Assembly (NCBI GenBank): GCA_027717925.1
Contig: JALLON010000208.1
Location: 1 to 5,033 of the forward strand
Source: Acidobacteria bacterium AH-259-G07
GTDB lineage: Bacteria > Acidobacteriota > UBA6911 > RPQK01 > JADFOI01
DNA: 5,033 nt
Reading direction: 5' to 3'
The translations under genes and the position numbers were made by a program. Below are positions 1-5,033 of the stretch, in pieces. The first letter of the stretch is position 1. Every line of letters begins with the position of its first letter. A model generated the notes under the pieces. It searched no databases and was not told where the DNA came from. It worked only from the letters and a program-made list of their open reading frames with translations.

Positions 1-1942
1 GAAAAAAGTTCCGGAACCTGGTCCCGTCAGGATCGACCAAGTCACTGAGGAAGCAATCAAACCAGGAGTCGTCGAAGAACCGGAGAAGCCGGTACCTGAA
101 GAAGTTCAGAAAGAGGTCGCGAAAGCTCCAGAAGTTCCCGTCACTGAAATAGTTGAGCCGGAGCCGGCGGAAGAAGAAGTCAAAGAGCCTCAAGAGGTGA
201 CCTTCTCCGAAAAGATAACAGTAAAGGAGTTAAGCGAAAAAGTTCGTCTCAAGAGTGGGCAGATCATTAAGGAACTGCTTGCCCGAGGAATCATGGCTAC
301 GATTAATCGATCATTAGAGCGGAAAATCGTCGAAGAGATCTGTGAAGCCCACGGCGTGATCCCGAATTTCGTCTCCTTTGAAGAGGCAGCTGTTGAGCAG
401 CAAACGATCCAAGAGCGACCTGAGGACTTGGTGGAGCGAGGGCCAGTCGTGACAGTGATGGGACATGTGGATCACGGCAAAACCTCCTTGTTGGATGCCA
501 TCAGAGAGACGCAAGTCGCAGCTGGTGAAGCTGGAGGAATTACGCAGCATATTGGCGCCTACCATGTGGACGTAAAAAACCGCCGCATCATCTTTATCGA
601 CACTCCTGGCCACGAGGCTTTTACCAGAATGCGGGCTCGCGGTGCTCAGGCCACCGACGTTGTGGTTTTGGTCGTGGCCGCCGATGACGGAGTGATGCCA
701 CAGACCCTGGAAGCAATCGACCACGCTCGAGCAGCTGAGGTTCCCATCCTTGTGGCTATCAATAAGATCGACAAGCCAGAAGCACAACCGGAACGCGTTA
801 AACAGGCGCTGTCCGAGCAAAATCTGGTTCCGGAGGAATGGAGCGGCGACACGGTCATGGTTGAGGTCTCGGCGAAGGAAAAAACGAACCTCGACTTACT
901 GCTGGAGATGATCCTGTTGTCGGCGGATCTGCTAGAACTGAAAGCGAACCCCGACCGATCTGCTTCAGGCGTGGTTTTGGAGGCTAAGCTGAATAGAGGC
1001 CGCGGCGCGGTAGCCAGCGTTCTAGTCAAAAACGGGACTCTTAGAATTGGAGACTCCTTTATCGCCGGAGCAGCTTACGGAAAAGTCCGTGCCATGTTCA
1101 ACGACGATGGAAGCCCCCTCACTGCGACTGAGCCCAGCAGTGCTGTTGAGATCCTCGGGCTGCAAAGCCTACCTCAGGCTGGCGATCCCTTTCAAGTTGT
1201 CGACGACACCGCAAAGGCACGGGAGATTGGAGAATACCGACAAGACCAGCTTAGGGAGCATGAACTGGCCAAGTCTTCCAAAGTCAGTTTGGACGATCTT
1301 TACACTCGAATGGAGGCCGGAAACATCAAAGAGCTCCGGATGGTGCTCAAGGCGGATGCGCGGGGGTCGGTGGAGGTCCTAGAAGACACTCTCGAAAAAC
1401 TGGGCACCCCTAAAGTTCAGGTCAAAATCATTCACAGTGGAGTGGGAGCCATTTCCGAATCGGATGTTCTTCTGGCCTCCGCTTCCAACGCCATCGTCGT
1501 CGGATTCAACGTGCGTCCCGAAAGAAATGCCCAGGACGCTGCCGAGCAAGAAAACGTTGACGTGAGACTGCACACAGTGATCTACGATATGTCGAACGAG
1601 GTCGAACAAGCTATGGTTGGGCTTTTGGAACCAACCTTCCGAGAGACGGATTTGGGTCGGGCCGAAGTTCGCCAGACCTTCCGGGTACCGAAGTTCGGAA
1701 CCATTGCCGGCAGCTCTGTCCTGGAAGGGGTGATCAGGCGAAATGTGGAAGTTCGCCTCCTCCGCGACAACGTTGTCATTCATGAAAGCAGGATCGACTC
1801 GCTGCACCGCTTCAAGGATGACATCAATGAGGTTAAAGCCGGATATGAATGCGGTATCTCGATTGCCAACTTCAACGACATTAAGATCGGTGACGTGATA
1901 GAAGCCTACGTCCGAGAAGAAGTCGCCCCAGAACTGAGATAA
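1..1942 (+). CDS. infB: Translation initiation factor IF-2 (5' end missing)
   Basis: GTPase that places initiator fMet-tRNA on the 30S ribosomal subunit and promotes 50S joining, in the cytoplasm. The frame is open from base 2 with no start, so the gene begins outside the window; 646 residues are visible. Numbering from the codon at base 2: residues 1-65 are an E/P/V-rich linker; about 72-120 form an IF2_N domain (ITVKELSEKV, then KELLARGIMATIN). The G domain carries G1 GHVDHGKT (154-161, bases 461-484), the switch I threonine in GGITQHIGAY (T181), G3 DTPGH (200-204), G4 NKID (254-257) and G5 SAK (290-292). Then come the beta-barrel domain II (from about base 962), domain III (ELRMVLKADARGSVE) and the C-terminal fMet-tRNA-binding region (YECGISIANFNDIKIGD). 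All nucleotide-binding motifs are intact and the C-terminus looks complete. It is normally followed by rbfA; here a formate dehydrogenase gene follows 40 bases later. Identification is essentially certain. Confidence 0.98.
   Translation, partial: KKVPEPGPVRIDQVTEEAIKPGVVEEPEKPVPEEVQKEVAKAPEVPVTEIVEPEPAEEEVKEPQEVTFSEKITVKELSEKVRLKSGQIIKELLARGIMATINRSLERKIVEEICEAHGVIPNFVSFEEAAVEQQTIQERPEDLVERGPVVTVMGHVDHGKTSLLDAIRETQVAAGEAGGITQHIGAYHVDVKNRRIIFIDTPGHEAFTRMRARGAQATDVVVLVVAADDGVMPQTLEAIDHARAAEVPILVAINKIDKPEAQPERVKQALSEQNLVPEEWSGDTVMVEVSAKEKTNLDLLLEMILLSADLLELKANPDRSASGVVLEAKLNRGRGAVASVLVKNGTLRIGDSFIAGAAYGKVRAMFNDDGSPLTATEPSSAVEILGLQSLPQAGDPFQVVDDTAKAREIGEYRQDQLREHELAKSSKVSLDDLYTRMEAGNIKELRMVLKADARGSVEVLEDTLEKLGTPKVQVKIIHSGVGAISESDVLLASASNAIVVGFNVRPERNAQDAAEQENVDVRLHTVIYDMSNEVEQAMVGLLEPTFRETDLGRAEVRQTFRVPKFGTIAGSSVLEGVIRRNVEVRLLRDNVVIHESRIDSLHRFKDDINEVKAGYECGISIANFNDIKIGDVIEAYVREEVAPELR
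2..196 (+). other. Low-complexity E/P/V-rich linker of IF-2
   Basis: These 65 codons upstream of the IF2_N domain translate into an acidic, proline-rich stretch: 18 Glu, 12 Pro and 12 Val, so 42 of 65 residues are one of these three. Short units such as EEPEKPVPEEV and VEPEPAEEEV recur without an exact period. Such disordered linkers are common between the extreme N-terminus and the conserved core of IF-2 in several phyla and vary greatly in length. It is coding sequence in frame with infB, not an intergenic region. Confidence 0.85.
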
Positions 1943-1982
1943 GCTTGGCGTATGCCTCTAATCTAAAAAGAAAAGAACGCAG
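1943..1982 (+). promoter_or_regulatory. infB-fdnG spacer with weak ribosome binding site
   Basis: This 40-base spacer separates the IF-2 stop (TAA 1940-1942) from the formate dehydrogenase ATG. The only ribosome-binding candidate is the purine run AAAAAGAAAAGAA at 1965-1977, which lacks a GGAGG core and so would be a weak site. I see no stem followed by a T run that would stop transcription and no clear -35/-10 pair. Read-through from infB is therefore possible, but a promoter inside the 3' part of infB cannot be excluded by eye. Confidence 0.35.
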
Positions 1983-2075
1983 ATGACCATTTCGAGGCGT
2001 TCCTTCCTCAAGCTCAGCTCTGCGGGGACGGTGCTAACCACCGCCTTCGGCTTTGATGTCACTCCTGTTCGCGCT
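1983..2075 (+). other. Twin-arginine (Tat) signal peptide of the formate dehydrogenase
   Basis: Residues 1-31 have the three parts of a Tat leader: a short n-region with the consensus SRRSFLK (Arg5-Arg6), a moderately hydrophobic stretch (LSSAGTVLTTAFGF), and a likely cleavage after Val-Arg-Ala at residue 31. Tat export fits a cofactor-loaded enzyme folded in the cytoplasm and places the active site in the periplasm, as in E. coli FDH-N and FDH-O. The exact cleavage site is inferred. Confidence 0.88.
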
Positions 2076-5033
2076 CAGACCCGCCGCCTGAAGATCGAAC
2101 GCACCACGGAAACGCGCAGCATCTGTCCTTACTGCTCTGTCAGCTGCAGCGTGATCATTCATACCCTGGGTGACAAAGCCAGGAACGTCACCGGCTCAAC
2201 GGTGGTTCACGTCGAGGGAGACCCGGATAGCCCAATCAACCGGGGAACGCTGTGCCCCAAGGGGATCACCCTGAAGCAAAACATCGTGAACGACCTCCGA
2301 CTGACAAAGGTGCGTTACCGCGCTCCCGGAAGCGACCAATGGGAAGAGAAAACCTGGGATTGGGCCATTGACCGCATTGCCCACCTCTTTAAGCAGACTC
2401 GCGACGACAAACTCATCGAACGCGATTCTCAGGGGCGCGTTGTAAATGCTCTCACCGCAGTCGGCGTCATCGGCGGATGCACCGACTCGAACGAAAACAA
2501 CTACCTGATGGTGAAGTTGTTTAGAGCCGGGCTTGGGATTATTCCTCTGGAGCAGCAAGCCCGCATATGACATGGCCCCACGGTGGCCAGTTTGGCCACC
2601 ACCTTCGGGCGCGGTGCAATGACCAACGGCTGGACGGATATCGCCAACGCCGATGTCATCCTCGCTATGGGAGGGAACCCGGCTGAAAACCACCCCGTCG
2701 GTTTCCGCTTCGTGATGGAGGCCAGGCGAAAGCGCAAGGCGAAACTCGTCAACGTGGACCCGCGTTTCAACCGTACCTCAGCAGTAGCTGATTACTTTGT
2801 GCAGATTCGCGCGGGTTCCGACATCGCCTTCCTGGGTGGTTTGATCAACTACGCCCTCAAAAATGGACGCTACCACGAGGAGTACGTCAGGCTTTACACC
2901 AACGCGCCTTTTATCGTCACGGACGCGTACAACTTCGACGAAGATCAAGGCCTCTTCTCAGGCTGGGATGAGGAGAAGAAGGAGTACGCTGCATCCACGT
3001 GGAATTATGAGCTGGACCGAAAAGGGTTTGCCAAAGTAGACCGGACAATGCAGCACCCCCGCAGCGTGTTTCAGCTAATGAGGAAGTTCTACGCTCGATA
3101 TACGCCGGAGGTGGTCTCGAAGATCTGTGGCTGTGAGGTTGAGCCCTTCAAGAAGGCGGCAGAAATCATCACTTCCACCTATACGCCAGAAAAAGCTGGG
3201 ACAATTACCTATGCCCTGGGCTGGACGCATCACAGCTTTTCCGTGCAGCTCATTCACGCCGCAGCCATGCTGCAGCTCCTGCTGGGCAATGTTGGGAGGC
3301 CGGGCGGAGGTGTGAATGCTCTGCGGGGACACGCCAATATCCAGGGAGGAACCGACAACGGCATGGCCTACCACAACACTCCGGGCTATATCCCCATCCC
3401 CAAGGCTAACCATCAAAGCCTGAAGGAGTTTCTCGATGCGGTGACGCCCAAGCCGCTCCGGCCCAACTCCATGAATTACTGGCGAAACACCAGCAGGTTT
3501 TTCGTTAGCCAAATGAAAGCGTTCTACGGAAAGGGCGCGACCAAAGGCAACGACTTTGCCTACCATTATCACCCCAAGCTGCCTGCAAACGAGGCTGGCA
3601 GACTTGAGAACTGGAGCTGGGCCTACATCTTCGACCACATGTACCAGGGCAAGATGGACGGGTTCATGAGCTTCGGGATGAACCCTGTGGCCAACGGCCC
3701 GCACTCTCAAAAAGTCATATCGGCTCTCTCGAAACTGAAATGGCTTGTGGTGGCCGAGAACTTCGAGATCGAGACCGCATCTTTCTGGAAATCTGAGATA
3801 GTGGCCCTGATCGACAAGAAGCCGCAAGATGTGAAGACGGAAGTCTTCCTGCTGCCGGCTGCCAACTTCGCCGAGAAAGACGGTTCCTTTACCAACTCAG
3901 CGCGCTGGGCACAGTGGAAATGGAAAGCCGTTGATCCGCCCGGAGAAGCCATCCCTGATCAGGAGATAATCGGCCGGCTCTTCCTTAAGATTCGTGAGCT
4001 TTACCAGGAAGAAGGCGGCAAGTTTCCGGATCCCATACTCAACCTGAACTGGTGGTATGCCAATCCGGCAACGCCTTCAATGGACCAGCTAGCCAGGGAG
4101 ATCAACGGCTGGGCAGCCACTGGCGTCACCGACGAAAAAGACGGCAGGTCGGTGGTCCTGGAGCGCGGTCAACAACTCAGCAAGTTCGCGGATCTGCGCG
4201 CTGATGGTTCTACGCTTTGTGGTAACTGGCTCTACATTGGCTCCTACACCGAAGCCGGCAATAACATGAAGCGCCGCAGTACCGAAGACTCGGTGGGACT
4301 CGGCTTGTATCACGAATGGGCCTTCAACTGGCCCGCCAATCGCCGCATCCTTTACAACCGCTGCTCGGCCGATGCCCAGGGCAATCCCTGGGATCGTAGC
4401 CGCGCAGGTATTCTGTGGAACGGGGAGAGATGGGTCGGCGATGTCCCGGATTACAGGGTAAATAGTCCACCAGAAGAAGGACTGGGCGCATTCATCATGA
4501 TCCCTGAGGGAGTGGCCAGATTGTTCGTTCCGGGCCAGTTCGTGGACGGACCTTTCCCCCTGAGCACTACGAACCTCTCGAGTCCCCAGTGCCCAACCTG
4601 CTCCACCCCACACACAGCTCCAACCCGGCTGTTAAACTTTTCACGGGTAAGTGGGACAAGTTGGGCAAGCCCGATGAATTCCCCATCGTCTGTACCACCT
4701 ACCGCCTGACCGAGCACTTCCACTACTGGACCAGGAACAATCCCTACAATGTTCAGCTGCAGTCAGAATTCTTTATTGAGATGCCGGAAGAGTTAGCCGC
4801 TGAGAAAGGCATCAGCAATGGCGACATGGTAAAGGTGACCTCTGCTCGCGGTGAGATACAGGGAAAGGCAATGGTGACGAAGCGGATTAAACCGATGAGG
4901 GTCGGTCAGCAGAAAGTCTACCAGATCGGTTTCCCGATACACTGGGGCTTTTTGGGCCGGGGCAAACAAACCGGTGCGCTGGCTAACCTGGTAACCCCAA
5001 CCGTGGTGGATCCCAATTCTTTTGCCCCTGAGT
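1983..5033 (+). CDS. fdnG: Formate dehydrogenase-N/O alpha subunit, selenocysteine-containing (3' end missing; one frameshift)
   Basis: Catalytic subunit of a periplasmic respiratory formate dehydrogenase: formate to CO2 plus two electrons at a bis-MGD molybdenum or tungsten centre, normally passed through FdnH- and FdnI-like partners to quinone. The ATG at 1983 gives a Tat signal (SRRSFLK, residues 4-10). A [4Fe-4S] site follows: Cys48, Cys51, Cys55, Cys91, with CPKG at 91-94. The TGA at 2568-2570 is residue 196, flanked by QQARI and HGPTVASL, exactly as around Sec196 of E. coli FdnG. Later conserved blocks are NPAENHPVGFR, GGGVNALRGHANIQG (active-site Arg about 448), GMNPVANGPH and NRRILYNR. 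At 4556-4560 the family sequence shifts frame (net -1) and continues with YRLTEHFHYW and GFPIHWG to the edge. Joined length is about 1016 residues so far; E. coli FdnG has 1015, so about a dozen codons are missing. The family is certain; whether the gene is intact depends on the frameshift. Confidence 0.95.
2568..2570 (+). other. Selenocysteine UGA codon (Sec196)
   Basis: This in-frame TGA is preceded by Gln-Gln-Ala-Arg-Ile and followed in the same frame by His-Gly-Pro-Thr-Val-Ala-Ser-Leu. In FdnG/FdoG enzymes this is the active-site position, where selenocysteine (cysteine in Sec-free homologues) ligates the metal and the adjacent His takes part in catalysis. Frame and homology continue without gap on both sides, so a stop is very unlikely. 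Decoding would need SelB and tRNA-Sec, which lie outside this window. Confidence 0.95.
2568..2610 (+). promoter_or_regulatory. Bacterial SECIS hairpin in the fdnG coding sequence
   Basis: Directly after the UGA the mRNA can form a perfect 7-bp stem, GGTGGCC (2582-2588) with GGCCACC (2594-2600), closed by a five-base loop AGTTT (2589-2593). A lower 4-bp stem GCCC (2575-2578) with GGGC (2607-2610) is possible. Counting the U of UGA as 1, the bases known to matter for SelB binding in the E. coli fdhF element are present: U17 (2584), G23 (2590) and U24 (2591). The loop begins 18 bases after the UGA, the same spacing as in fdhF. U17 is bulged in E. coli but could pair with A2598 here. Structure was drawn by hand, not folded by software. 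Confidence 0.82.
4556..4560 (+). other. Frameshift site at a C5 homopolymer in fdnG
   Basis: Before this run the frame encodes GPFP, after which FdnG proteins continue with EHYEP. That continuation is found starting at GAG 4562, in a frame one base back. Three Cs in place of five would give the family sequence F-P-E-H exactly; six would give F-P-P-E-H. The unshifted frame goes on with unrelated residues to a TGA at 4707-4709. A one-base loss or two-base gain in a homopolymer is the simplest reading, either as a sequencing or assembly error or as a real mutation. Confidence 0.88.
4562..5033 (+). CDS. fdnG: C-terminal part of formate dehydrogenase alpha subunit, in the shifted frame
   Basis: This is the continuation of the preceding gene, not a separate one. 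The 157 codons from GAG 4562 are open to the window edge and match the FdnG C-terminus: EHYEPLESPVPNLLHP, then TTYRLTEHFHYW (Tyr of YRLTEHFHYW at 4700), TKRIK, GFPIHWG (4928-4948) and ANLVTP. This is the molybdopterin-dinucleotide-binding domain, which closes over the bis-MGD cofactor. There is no start codon with a ribosome binding site at its head, so without frame restoration this domain would not be made and the enzyme would probably be inactive. By comparison with E. coli FdnG, the stop should lie only a dozen or so codons beyond the window. Confidence 0.9.

Noticed and set aside
197..199. GTG 197 as the true or an internal start of IF-2
   Set aside because: The frame is open back to base 2 with a typical IF-2 linker. 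E. coli makes shorter IF-2 forms from internal starts, but no well-spaced ribosome binding site is visible here.
1947..1956. Small hairpin GGC-GTAT-GCC between the genes as a terminator
   Set aside because: The stem is only 3 bp and is followed by an A-rich stretch, not a T run.
2568..2570. TGA as a nonsense mutation making a pseudogene
   Set aside because: It is at the exact family selenocysteine position, followed by a SECIS-like hairpin and uninterrupted homology.
3075..3827. 250-codon open frame on the minus strand
   Set aside because: It lies wholly antisense to strongly conserved formate dehydrogenase sequence, shows no recognisable domain, and is best explained as a shadow of the coding strand. 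The other minus-strand frames over infB and fdnG are dismissed for the same reason.
4556..4620. Programmed -1 ribosomal frameshift in fdnG
   Set aside because: There is a short C run but no classic slippery heptamer with A or T, and no clear downstream pseudoknot or upstream Shine-Dalgarno-like stimulator. I know of no programmed shift in this family. Error or mutation is simpler.
2583..4709. A separate gene starting at GTG 2583, after the TGA
   Set aside because: It is in the same frame as the upstream part, and its first residues (VASL) lie inside the conserved HGPTVASL block that follows selenocysteine. The GTG is part of the SECIS stem and has no ribosome binding site.
1..5033. A previously undescribed biological system
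   Set aside because: Both genes belong to well-known families and account for nearly every base. The unusual points are the recoding, the frame break and the gene junction, not a new system.

Overview
The window holds two genes on the + strand, one after the other, and both run off an edge. The first (bases 1-1942) is the main part of infB, translation initiation factor IF-2, with its 5' end missing. The second (1983 to the right edge) is the catalytic alpha subunit of a membrane-associated, periplasm-facing formate dehydrogenase of the FdnG/FdoG type, lacking only about its last dozen codons.

The formate dehydrogenase is encoded in three in-frame or near-frame pieces. An in-frame TGA at 2568-2570 sits where E. 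coli FdnG has selenocysteine 196, and the same reading frame continues directly with the family's conserved sequence. A hairpin that fits a bacterial SECIS element begins about a dozen bases after it. The TGA is therefore read as selenocysteine, not stop. Much later, at a run of five C (4556-4560), the family sequence jumps into another frame (net -1), and the C-terminal cofactor-binding domain continues there, open to the window edge. This second break is either a sequencing or assembly error in a homopolymer or a true frameshift mutation. Recoding is possible but not supported.

The organism is a bacterium that decodes UGA as selenocysteine, so it should carry selA, selB, selC and selD elsewhere, and that exports proteins by the Tat pathway. 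Base composition is moderate, a little above half G+C by eye, with no obvious change between the two genes. The IF-2 has a long E/P/V-rich N-terminal linker, which many phyla share, so I do not name a phylum.

The genes are 40 bases apart with no convincing terminator or promoter between them. infB is usually followed by rbfA and truB, so finding a respiratory formate dehydrogenase there is an unusual junction. The beta (four [4Fe-4S], FdnH-like) and gamma (cytochrome b, FdnI-like) subunits would be expected just past the right edge. Together these would oxidise formate in the periplasm and pass electrons to the quinone pool. I see no mobile element, CRISPR array, RNA gene or new defence or metabolic system here.
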